From contig CAIZGT010000157.1 in the NCBI GenBank assembly GCA_903932545.1, positions 1 to 5,018 of the forward strand: a DNA stretch of 5,018 nt. The letters are read 5' to 3'. The position numbers and the translations under genes were made by a program. Numbering within the stretch: position 1 is the first letter of the stretch; each line of letters opens with the position of its first letter. Source of the DNA: an uncultured Rhodospirillales bacterium (GTDB taxonomy: Bacteria > Pseudomonadota > Alphaproteobacteria > Acetobacterales > Acetobacteraceae). A model generated the notes under the pieces. The model saw only the letters and a program-made list of their open reading frames with translations. It was not told the DNA's origin and ran no database searches. Below are positions 1 through 5,018 of this stretch, in pieces.

Positions 1-121
1 AGTCGACGATCGAGGCACGGAACTTCCCGTCGACGGGGTCGTGGCATACCGAGGTGAACTCGCCGTCACGGTGCCCGAGCAGCGCCAGGACCTCGTCGAG
101 ACTGAGTTGGTCGTCGCTCAC
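1..121 (-). CDS. 5' part of an unidentified protein gene, cut by the left edge
   Basis: The minus strand reads 40 codons without a stop from GTG at 121-119 to the window edge. The product begins VSDDQLSLDEVLALLG and continues with HRDGEFTSVCHDP. About 35 of the 40 codons end in G or C, and the peptide looks like a real N-terminus: an acidic start, a short amphipathic helix, then a Gly/Asp turn. The GTG overlaps the TGA of the preceding minus-strand frame in a GTGA arrangement, typical of translationally coupled genes. I do not recognise the family with certainty. The style recalls small-domain N-termini in actinobacterial mobile-element proteins, but that is an impression from memory. The plus strand is also open here (2-154), with a lower share of G/C-ending codons (about 31 of 41), so strand choice is not beyond doubt. 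The sequence does not appear to belong with the alphaproteobacterial genes to its right. Confidence 0.5.
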   Translation of the reverse strand, partial: MSDDQLSLDEVLALLGHRDGEFTSVCHDPVDGKFRASIVD

Positions 122-214
122 GCCGCCACCACCGCGCCACCGGCGCTAAGCTGACGACAAGCCTCTGTGATCCGTCGACGCGGTCCGGTGGTGGTTGTGG
201 TGGAGGCCCCGGTG
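118..214 (-). CDS. possible C-terminal fragment of a second unidentified protein, interrupted at the junction
   Basis: On the minus strand a frame runs into the TGA at 120-118 and gives a plausible C-terminal tail: a run of five threonines, then GPRRRITEACRQLSAGG and AVVAA. Its stop overlaps the GTG of the next minus-strand gene by two bases, which is the main reason to treat it as real. Further upstream (beyond ~214) the same frame stays open, but there it is only the antisense of the M16 gene, so the true N-terminal part is missing. No family can be named from about 30 residues. The Thr-rich part comes from a GTG/GTT-rich low-complexity stretch (186-204 on the plus strand), which may be part of the junction rather than coding sequence. 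Confidence 0.3.
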
Positions 215-215
215 A
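195..215. other. sequence junction: unrelated DNA meets a truncated M16 gene
   Basis: Downstream of about 212-215 the plus strand matches the M16 C-terminal pattern from its Leu/Val-Met-Ser-Leu-Glu-Ser segment onward. Upstream, the same frame reads a low-complexity Val-rich stretch and then reaches a TGA at 152-154. M16 proteins normally carry a charged helix of the type RAKAQLKAxLL directly before this point, and none of the three plus frames contains it. The left side instead has two overlapping minus-strand frames. The breakpoint therefore lies within roughly 195-215. It could be an assembly or amplification chimera, or a genuine insertion or rearrangement boundary; the window alone cannot decide. 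No inverted repeat, target duplication or integrase site was found at the boundary. Confidence 0.6.
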
Positions 216-445
216 TGTCGTTGGAAAGCCCCGGCAGCCGCTGCGAACAACTCGCGCGGCAAATCCAGGTGTTCGGCCGCATCATGCCAACGGCAGAGAC
301 GGTGGCGAAGATTGAGGCGGTGACGATCGAAGACGTGCAACTCGCCGCCCAAGCGATCTTCCGCGCGGCACCGACACTTGCGACGATGGGGCCAGCCGGG
401 CAGGTGCCAAATCTGCGCAAGATTTCTGAAATGTTGGTGGTGTGA
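215..445 (+). CDS. M16 family zinc peptidase, C-terminal fragment (5' part missing)
   Basis: The last 76 codons read MSLESPGSRCEQLARQ, then VFGRIMPTAETVAKIEAVT, IEDVQLAAQAIF and a closing APTLATMGP segment. This is the typical end of alphaproteobacterial M16 (insulinase/pitrilysin, mitochondrial-processing-peptidase-like) proteins: a Glu-Ser helix, the phi-GR-phi-x-P turn, the I-x-A-V-T-x-E-D-V helix, and a final strand on the pattern P-T-L-A-x-x-G-P. Full-length members of about 420 residues carry the zinc site HxxEH near the N-terminus, which lies outside this fragment. Nothing here shows whether the complete protein is active. The stop TGA at 443-445 lies two bases before the pmbA start, suggesting an operon. 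The gene is broken at its 5' side by the junction near 195-215. Position 215 is where homology begins and is not proposed as a start codon. Family assignment is confident despite the short length. Confidence 0.8.
   Translation: MSLESPGSRCEQLARQIQVFGRIMPTAETVAKIEAVTIEDVQLAAQAIFRAAPTLATMGPAGQVPNLRKISEMLVV
436..444 (+). promoter_or_regulatory. weak ribosome binding site deciding the pmbA start
   Basis: A purine-rich GGTGGTG (436-442 region) sits about five bases before ATG 448, inside the last codons of the M16 gene. It is a poor match to GGAGG. An in-frame GTG at 442 overlaps the M16 stop and could serve as an alternative start two codons earlier, but it lies inside this G-rich stretch and has no better site upstream. 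ATG 448 is preferred. Confidence 0.3.
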
Positions 446-447
446 TC

Positions 448-1776
448 ATGGACAAGACCGAACTCCTGGCTGACCTCGTCGCCCGCGCCAAGCGGGCCGG
501 GGCGGATGCTGCCGATGCGCTGCTCGCTATCTCTGCGTCACTTTCCGTCTCGATCCGCCATGGTGACGTGGAGCACCTGGAGCGGTCGGAGAACCAGGAT
601 CTCGGTCTGCGCGTGTTCCTCGGCAAGCAAATTGCCGTGGTCTCGGCAGCCAGCCTGGACCCAAAAGGGTTTGATCGTTTGGTTGAACGCGCCGTGGCGA
701 TGGCGCGTGTGGTGCCGCCGGATCAATTCGCGGGCTTGGCGTCTGAAATGACTCCAGCCGAGGCGCTCAATCTTGATCTGGATGATCAGCAAGAGCCGGA
801 AGCTGCAACGCTCATCAGCCGCGCCCGCGCCGCCGAGGCCGCCGCGCTTGCGGTGCCCGGCATCACCAACACCGAAGGCGGCGACGCAGGGTTTGGTCGC
901 AGCGAAATGCTGCTCGCCACCTCTGCCGGTTTCGTCGGCCGTCAGACCCGTTCGTCGCACTCAATCTCGGCCGTGGCGTTGGCCGGGGAGGGGGTGTCGA
1001 TGCAGCGCGACTATGATTACGGCAGTGCGGTGTATTTCTCCGACCTTGAGGACCCTGAGGCGGTTGGCCGCTCGGCAGGTGAACGCGCGGTGCGTCGTCT
1101 CAACCCAACCCGGCCGAAAACCGCTAAGCTGCCGGTGATTTTCGATCCGCGCGTGTCTGGTTCCATTCTTGGCAGCGTCTCCGGCGCGGTGAATGGGGCG
1201 TCGGTGGCGCGTGGCACTTCGCTGTTTAAGGACAAGATGGGCCAACGCATCTTCGCGCCCGGCATCTCCATCATCGACGACCCGCGCCGCCCGCGCGGAC
1301 TGCGCAGCCGGGTGTTTGACGGCGAAGGCGTCGCCACGCGCCGCTTGGCGATTATTGAGGACGGTATTCTCTGCTCCTGGCTGCTCGACAGCCGCTCGGC
1401 GCGCCAGTTGGGGCTGGCCTCCACCGGCCACGCTGCCCGTTCCACCGGCAGCCCGCCCTCGCCATCCGCCACCAATTTGTTTATGACGCCGGGAAAACTT
1501 ACGCCCGCCGAACTTATGGCGGACATCAAAGAGGGGCTCTACGTCACGGAATTGATGGGTGGTGGCATGAATGGCGTGACAGGTGATTACAGCCGAGGTG
1601 CCGCCGGGTTCATGATCCGTGATGGCCAACTTGCCGAGGCGGTGGCGGAGATCACCATTGCGGGCAACGGCTTAGAGATGTTCGCCAACCTCACCCAGGC
1701 CAACGATTTGGTGTTCAAACGCGGCACCGATGCGCCGACATTGCGCATTGAGGGGCTGACGCTTGCGGGTGCCTAA
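448..1776 (+). CDS. pmbA: TldD/PmbA family protein, PmbA (TldE) subunit
   Basis: A 442-residue protein, the usual PmbA/TldE length. In known systems TldD and TldE form a heterodimeric metalloprotease that degrades unfolded or unstructured peptides in the cytoplasm, matures microcin B17 and helps remove CcdA. TldD supplies the zinc ligands and TldE is the non-metal partner. Consistent with TldE, no HExxxH motif is present. Family landmarks are FDGEGVATRR (290-299), TGHAARSTG leading to a Pro/Ser-rich ATNLFMTPG segment (326-349), MGGGMNGVTGDYSRGAAGF (370-388), the EITIAGN strand (401-407) and the ANDLVF…APTLRIEGL tail (418-437). The N-terminal ~200 residues form the usual alpha/beta domain, including a SENQDLGLRVF strand (47-57). 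ATG 448 is chosen over GTG 442. The gene follows the M16 fragment by two bases. The partner tldD is not in the window and is often unlinked to pmbA. There is no sign of frameshift or truncation. Confidence 0.93.
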   Translation: MDKTELLADLVARAKRAGADAADALLAISASLSVSIRHGDVEHLERSENQDLGLRVFLGKQIAVVSAASLDPKGFDRLVERAVAMARVVPPDQFAGLASEMTPAEALNLDLDDQQEPEAATLISRARAAEAAALAVPGITNTEGGDAGFGRSEMLLATSAGFVGRQTRSSHSISAVALAGEGVSMQRDYDYGSAVYFSDLEDPEAVGRSAGERAVRRLNPTRPKTAKLPVIFDPRVSGSILGSVSGAVNGASVARGTSLFKDKMGQRIFAPGISIIDDPRRPRGLRSRVFDGEGVATRRLAIIEDGILCSWLLDSRSARQLGLASTGHAARSTGSPPSPSATNLFMTPGKLTPAELMADIKEGLYVTELMGGGMNGVTGDYSRGAAGFMIRDGQLAEAVAEITIAGNGLEMFANLTQANDLVFKRGTDAPTLRIEGLTLAGA

Positions 1777-1831
1777 CAATCGCCGCAACGAATACCCATA
1801 TCGGCGTTGTTCTGATGGGACTGAAACCGCC

Positions 1832-2731
1832 ATGCGCCGCGTTCTGATTACTTTGATCGCTTTGATGATCGCCATCGCGCCTGGCCTCGCCCTGGCGCGG
1901 GCGGGCGACGGCTCGTCGATGGGCAGCCGCGGTGGGATGACGTTTTCGTCTCCCGCACCCACGAACACCGCACCGGGCGGTGCATCCTCAATGCAGCGCA
2001 GCCTCACCCCGAACGCACCGCAACAGGGCGCGCAGGGATATGGCAACAACAGCTATAACCGACCATCGATGCTGGGCGGCCTGGCGCGCGGATTGTTCAT
2101 CGGCGGGCTGTTTGGCTTGATGTTTGGCGGCGGCATGTTTCATGGCGGGCTGTTTGGCATCATTGGCACACTGGTCCAATTCTGGCTCCTCTACATGGTG
2201 GTGAAGTTCGTCTTCCGCATGGTGACTGGCGGTGGCGGTGCTGCAACCGTGGGCGGCCCCGGCTTGATGGGCGGGCTGATGGGTGCAGCCCCCCCGGCCG
2301 CGCCAGTCGCGCCGCGCGCTCCGCCCGGCATCGCCATCACCCCCGCCGATTATCAGGCGTTTGAGCAGACGCTGTTGGGTGTGCAGCAGGCCTGGAGCCA
2401 GCACGACATCAACACGATGCGCATGCTCTGCACGCCGGAGATGGTGAGTTATTTTGGCGAACAGCTTGGCGAACAGACCAGCCGGGGCGTGCGCAACGTG
2501 GTGGCCGACGTGCATCTCGACCAGGGCGATTTGTCTGAGGCCTGGACCGAGCAGGGCCGCGATTACGCCACTGTTTCAATGCGTTTCTCAATGACCGATG
2601 TAACCTATGACCAAGCTGGCCATGTTGTGGCCGGCGCGCCGGGGCAGCGGGTGCAGGCTGTGGAATTCTGGACGTTCCTACGGGTGCCCGGTGGTCGCTG
2701 GGTGTTGTCGGCGATTCAGCAAGCCCGATAA
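1832..2731 (+). CDS. exported Tim44-like domain protein, membrane-anchored, Gly-rich
   Basis: A 299-residue protein. Residues 1-24 form a clear signal peptide (MRR, then a Leu/Ile/Ala core, with a likely signal peptidase site after ARA at 22-24). Residues 25-80 are Ser/Gly/Pro/Asn-rich and disordered-looking. Residues 81-130 are glycine-rich and hydrophobic, with two GGLFG repeats and a probable membrane helix at about 107-129. Residues 134-167 are a Gly/Ala/Pro linker, and 168-299 form a Tim44-like domain (ITPADYQAFEQTLLGVQQAW near the start, VEFWTFLR and GGRWVLSAIQQ at the end). In mitochondria the Tim44 C-terminal domain binds the inner membrane and the import channel. Bacterial secreted relatives of this layout are common in Alphaproteobacteria, but their role is unclear; lipid or envelope binding is plausible. 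ATG 1832 is preferred over the upstream TTG 1763 because it places the signal peptide at the N-terminus and avoids overlap with pmbA. The ribosome site is weak (GGGA at 1817-1820). The 55 bp gap after pmbA allows cotranscription. Confidence 0.85.
   Translation: MRRVLITLIALMIAIAPGLALARAGDGSSMGSRGGMTFSSPAPTNTAPGGASSMQRSLTPNAPQQGAQGYGNNSYNRPSMLGGLARGLFIGGLFGLMFGGGMFHGGLFGIIGTLVQFWLLYMVVKFVFRMVTGGGGAATVGGPGLMGGLMGAAPPAAPVAPRAPPGIAITPADYQAFEQTLLGVQQAWSQHDINTMRMLCTPEMVSYFGEQLGEQTSRGVRNVVADVHLDQGDLSEAWTEQGRDYATVSMRFSMTDVTYDQAGHVVAGAPGQRVQAVEFWTFLRVPGGRWVLSAIQQAR
2102..2158 (+). repeat. 15-bp in-frame direct repeat inside the Tim44-domain gene
   Basis: GGCGGGCTGTTTGGC occurs at 2102-2116 and again at 2144-2158. 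The copies are exactly 42 bp (14 codons) apart and in the same frame, so each encodes Gly-Gly-Leu-Phe-Gly (residues 91-95 and 105-109). This is the glycine-rich membrane-proximal segment of the protein. It most likely reflects a repetitive peptide motif with shared codon choice. It could also promote slippage or deletion of 14 codons. Confidence 0.7.
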
Positions 2732-2828
2732 ACCGGGTTTCCGCTTATGCCGTCAGCCAGTCGGTAATTCGCTGTTATCGCGCTCTTTTCCGCTCGAATT
2801 CGGCGTGTGATTGCGCTCAGCATGCCAC
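2732..2828 (+). other. 97-bp intergenic spacer with no recognisable signal
   Basis: The spacer lies between the Tim44-domain gene and the EEP-fold gene. It opens with a short symmetric AAACCGGGTTT (2730-2740), which has no room for a loop and is not a terminator. No convincing sigma-70 -35/-10 pair and no GGAGG-like site before ATG 2829 could be identified. It may carry a promoter of unrecognised type, or the downstream gene may be read through from the left. Confidence 0.4.
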
Positions 2829-3740
2829 ATGCGCACTCTCATCATCCTACTGCTCGCCCTGATCACTCTCGCCCCCGCCTCGGCGCGGGAGTTGAAAGTG
2901 GCAGTGTGGAACCTGTCTTGGCTGACCCAGCGGCCAGAGGCGAGCGGGGAATTGCCGCGTGGGGTGGTTGCGAAACAGGCTGAAGACATCGCCCGCCTGC
3001 AGGCCTATACCCGCATGCTAAAGGCTGATGTGATTGCCTTTGAAGGGGTGGACGGCGCTGAGATCGCCGCACAGGTGTTTCCGCCAGACCTTTATCGCAT
3101 CCACATCACGCAAGATGCAGTTTTGCAGCGCACCGGCTTTGCCATTGCGCGGGATTTGAATTTCACGCCGCATGCCGATCTGACGGCTCTGGATATCTAC
3201 CCAAACGCGCGATTTCATTTGCGCAGTGCCGCCGATATCACCCTTGATGTGCTAGGCACCAAGCTCCGCTTGCTCGCTGTGCATCTCAAGGCTGGCTGCG
3301 TGCGGGATAAACTAGAAGATCAGGCCAACCCGGCCTGCCGCACAATTGCCCGCCAGATCGCGCCATTACAGTCATGGCTGGCGGAGCGGCAGCAAGAGGG
3401 AGCGGGATTTGTGTTGTTGGGGGACTTCAATCGTTGGCTTGATGCCAAAGATCCATTTATCGACCGCCTTCAACAATCAGCACCACTCTTGCGCGCCGAT
3501 GCGGCAATGTCGTCCAATTGCTGGGGCGGCGGCGCGTTTTTGGATCACATTCTGATTGGTGGCACGGCCCGGCAGATGTTGGCGGCGGGGAGCTTTCGTG
3601 AATTGGTTTATCGCGAGACTGACCAAGCGATGCGGCAGCACCTGTCGAGCCATTGCCCAATCTCGATCAAGCTCAACCTGCCGGAGGAGCTGGCCAATTC
3701 AGTCCCCGCCCTCATCGAAAACGGGCAGAAACAGCCGTAA
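2829..3740 (+). CDS. secreted endonuclease/exonuclease/phosphatase (EEP)-fold protein with altered metal-site residues
   Basis: A 303-residue protein. Residues 1-19 are a signal peptide (MRTLIILLLALITLAPASA, cleavage before RELK), so the product is periplasmic or secreted. EEP landmarks, in order: VAVWNLSWL with the metal-site Asn28; DVIAFEGVDG (67-76); LLAVHLKAGC with His152; the pair Cys157/Cys170, likely disulfide-bonded; VLLGDFNRW with Asp199 and Asn201; FLDHILI with Asp239; HLSSHCPISI with His275. The fold covers nuclease, lipid-phosphatase and sphingomyelinase-like activities, and the substrate cannot be read from sequence. Two departures stand out. In an ungapped comparison the usual L-Q-E-V-D becomes F-E-G-V-D, so the metal-binding Glu position is Gly73, with Glu72 one place earlier. 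The Asp of the usual S-D-H is Ser274. ATG 2829 is chosen over TTG 2811 because it starts directly at the signal peptide. No good ribosome site is visible. The last 13 codons overlap the convergent kinase gene. Confidence 0.85.
   Translation: MRTLIILLLALITLAPASARELKVAVWNLSWLTQRPEASGELPRGVVAKQAEDIARLQAYTRMLKADVIAFEGVDGAEIAAQVFPPDLYRIHITQDAVLQRTGFAIARDLNFTPHADLTALDIYPNARFHLRSAADITLDVLGTKLRLLAVHLKAGCVRDKLEDQANPACRTIARQIAPLQSWLAERQQEGAGFVLLGDFNRWLDAKDPFIDRLQQSAPLLRADAAMSSNCWGGGAFLDHILIGGTARQMLAAGSFRELVYRETDQAMRQHLSSHCPISIKLNLPEELANSVPALIENGQKQP
3699..3740. other. 42-bp tail-to-tail overlap of two coding regions
   Basis: The EEP gene (plus strand, TAA at 3738-3740) and the kinase gene (minus strand, TGA at 3701-3699) share 42 bp at their 3' ends. 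The overlap encodes the last 13 residues of the EEP protein, beyond its final SHCPISIKLNL strand, and the last 13 or so residues of the kinase, beyond the HATPase. It therefore costs neither protein a core element. No intrinsic terminator is visible on either strand in or near the overlap, so opposing transcripts probably extend into each other. Confidence 0.9.
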
Positions 3741-5018
3741 TGTGGTGCCTTGTCCGGGCTGGCTGATCAACTCCACATCCCCACCGGATTGCCGTACAAA
3801 GCCCACCACCGAGCTTAGGCCAAGCCCGGTGCCTTTGCCCGCAGGCTTGGTGGTGAAAAACGGCTCGAATACCGTCTCCAACAGATGGGGCGGAATTCCA
3901 ACACCTGTGTCGATCACGGCAATACAAACATAACGGCCCGGCTTTAGCGCCACCGCCCGCGCCACCACCGGCTGGCCGCCTTGCGCCAAAGCCTTCGGAC
4001 CCGGCTTGCGGGCGATAGACAACCGCTTGGCCTGCACCTCAATCATGCCGCCCTGCGACATGGCATCTCGGCTGTTGACCAACAGATTCAGTAGCGCGCT
4101 CTCCAACCCGGACGGATCAACCCGGCATTTGGGCAGATTGGGCTCAACTGCAATTTTAATCTGGTGCCGCTCGCCAAGGCTCGGTGCCGCCATGATGCGC
4201 AGAGATTGCAGCAATTCATCGACGGCAACCGGCACCGGGTTGAGCGGCTGCCGACGCGCGAATGACAGCAGGTTGGATGTCAGATCCGCCCCGCTGCGTG
4301 TGGCGCGGGTGGCCATTGTGAGCATCTCTTCCGCCGGATGCTTCGGGCCCAGCACCAAGCTGATCATCTCCAGATTGATCGAGATCACGGTCAGTAGATT
4401 ATTGAAATCATGCGCAATGCCACCCGTCAGTTGGCCGATAGAGCGCAGTTTTTCGGCATGCAGCAAGATTGCCTGCCCCTCTTTGCGCTCGGTGATATCT
4501 TGCACATAGCCGGTGATCGCGACGATCTGGCCGGTGGAATCGGTCTCAACGGACGTGTCATCCCACAGATGGCGAATTTGCTGATCTGGCAGAACCACCC
4601 GAAATTCCAGCGCGTCACTGGTGCCCTCAGAGACCCATTGGCGGTAGCGATGCCGCAGCATGTGGCGGTCATCTGGATGCACCAGCATCAGAACTGCCTC
4701 GGCTGTTGGCACAAAATGCTGCGGATTTTGGCCGAAAATTTCATAAACGCTGTCTGACCAGGTGACGCTCTCCTGGTCTGGTTGCCAGCGCCAAATGCCC
4801 ATTTTGGCAATTTTCTGTGCGCGGCTCAGCTGCTCAGTTCGCAGTTGCAGGGCTTCGGCCGTGGCGCGCAATTCTCGCTCGCGCTGCGTTTGCGCTTCGG
4901 CGTCCGCCCGTTTTTGGGTCACATCGTGCAGCACAGCGACGAAGTATTCGCCCAGCCCATCCACCCCGGGTAATGGCACCAGCGTAACCTCAGCCCAAAA
5001 ATGGCTCCCATCGCGTCG
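3699..5018 (-). CDS. PAS-domain sensor histidine kinase (N-terminus cut by right edge)
   Basis: The visible 439 residues run from the right edge to TGA at 3701-3699; an internal GTG at 4979-4977 is not the start, because the frame continues upstream as RRDGSHFWAEVTLVPL. Domains: the C-terminal half of a PAS domain (1-~40, ending in HDVTQKRAD); a short coiled coil (~40-70); a complete PAS_3-type domain (~65-173, with MGIWRW, VHPDDR and GYVQDITERK); a HisKA domain with GQLTGGIAHDFNNLL, where His203 (codon 4412-4410) is the phospho-acceptor; and a HATPase with N-box NLLVNSRDAM (311-320), G1 DTGVGI (370-375), F-box EPFFTTK (~385-391) and G2 GKGTGLGLSS (394-403). All catalytic motifs are intact. 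No membrane segment is seen in the visible part, and no receiver domain follows the HATPase, although many HDFNN-type relatives have one. Its response regulator and signal are unknown. The 3' end overlaps the EEP gene by 42 bp. Confidence 0.95.
   Translation of the reverse strand, partial: RRDGSHFWAEVTLVPLPGVDGLGEYFVAVLHDVTQKRADAEAQTQRERELRATAEALQLRTEQLSRAQKIAKMGIWRWQPDQESVTWSDSVYEIFGQNPQHFVPTAEAVLMLVHPDDRHMLRHRYRQWVSEGTSDALEFRVVLPDQQIRHLWDDTSVETDSTGQIVAITGYVQDITERKEGQAILLHAEKLRSIGQLTGGIAHDFNNLLTVISINLEMISLVLGPKHPAEEMLTMATRATRSGADLTSNLLSFARRQPLNPVPVAVDELLQSLRIMAAPSLGERHQIKIAVEPNLPKCRVDPSGLESALLNLLVNSRDAMSQGGMIEVQAKRLSIARKPGPKALAQGGQPVVARAVALKPGRYVCIAVIDTGVGIPPHLLETVFEPFFTTKPAGKGTGLGLSSVVGFVRQSGGDVELISQPGQGTTLRLFLPVFDEGGD

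Noticed and set aside
26..37. 12-bp perfect palindrome CCCGTCGACGGG
   Set aside because: It lies within the minus-strand coding frame (Pro-Val-Asp-Gly) in high-GC DNA. A single copy without spacing to a promoter does not support an operator; other GTCGAC copies at 2 and 174 follow no regular arrangement.
2..154. Plus-strand open frame ending at TGA 152-154
   Set aside because: It reads as a plausible peptide but has fewer G/C-ending codons than the opposite strand and no start in view. The minus-strand GTG with stop overlap is the better explanation, though not proven.
961..1629. Long minus-strand open frames (222 and 170 codons) inside pmbA
   Set aside because: They are antisense to a strongly recognised TldE protein in high-GC DNA. 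Their peptides are rich in His/Arg/Ala without domain motifs, as expected for shadows.
1763..1831. TTG 1763 as start of the Tim44-domain gene
   Set aside because: It would place 23 charged residues before the signal peptide and overlap the end of pmbA; ATG 1832 begins the signal peptide directly.
1988..2515. 175-codon minus-strand frame opposite the Tim44-domain gene
   Set aside because: It has a His/Ala/Gln-rich low-complexity composition and no family pattern; the plus strand carries a signal peptide and a recognisable domain.
2730..2740. AAACCGGGTTT symmetry just after the Tim44-domain gene
   Set aside because: There is no loop, the arms are only 5 bp, and no T-tract follows, so it cannot act as an intrinsic terminator.
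3820..3850. 7-bp inverted repeat CCAAGCC/GGCTTGG with a 17-base loop, about 80 bp after the EEP stop
   Set aside because: It has no following T-run and lies in the codons for the conserved HATPase G2 motif of the kinase, so codon constraint explains it better than a terminator.
1..5018. CRISPR array, tRNA/rRNA, insertion sequence, riboswitch or defence cassette
   Set aside because: Reading both strands showed no regular spaced repeats, no tRNA-like T-loop with acceptor pairing, no transposase or integrase motif and no known leader structure.

Overview
The window reads as GC-rich bacterial chromosome. Positions ~215-5018 are consistent with Alphaproteobacteria, perhaps near the Rhodospirillales/Acetobacterales. 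That placement rests on remembered resemblance of the Tim44-domain protein, the secreted EEP-fold protein and the HDFNN-type histidine kinase to proteins of that class; no search was run. It is ordinary chromosomal gene content. I see no transposase, integrase, CRISPR array, tRNA, rRNA or defence system.

Layout. Positions 1-~214 hold sequence that does not fit what follows: on the minus strand the 5' end of one gene (GTG at 119-121, running off the left edge) overlaps the stop codon of a second reading frame. From ~215 the plus strand abruptly becomes the last 76 codons of an M16-family (processing-peptidase-like) zinc protease, with no upstream part of that gene. Two bases after its stop comes pmbA/tldE (448-1776). 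Next is an exported, glycine-rich protein with a C-terminal Tim44-like domain (1832-2731), and then a secreted endonuclease/exonuclease/phosphatase (EEP)-fold protein (2829-3740). All these point rightward. A PAS-PAS-HisKA-HATPase histidine kinase, cut at its N-terminus by the right edge, points leftward (3699-5018). Its 3' end overlaps the EEP gene's 3' end by 42 bp.

How they may work together: the M16 fragment and pmbA are spaced like an operon, and both families handle peptides or unfolded proteins. The Tim44-domain protein and the EEP protein both have clear signal peptides and so act outside the cytoplasm, but nothing in the sequence ties them to a shared pathway. The kinase is convergent and independently transcribed, and its response regulator is not in view.

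The points most worth a second look are the abrupt junction near 200-214 (an assembly or amplification chimera, or a real insertion boundary) and the EEP protein, whose sequence departs from consensus at two metal-site positions. I did not find convincing evidence of an undescribed multi-gene system.
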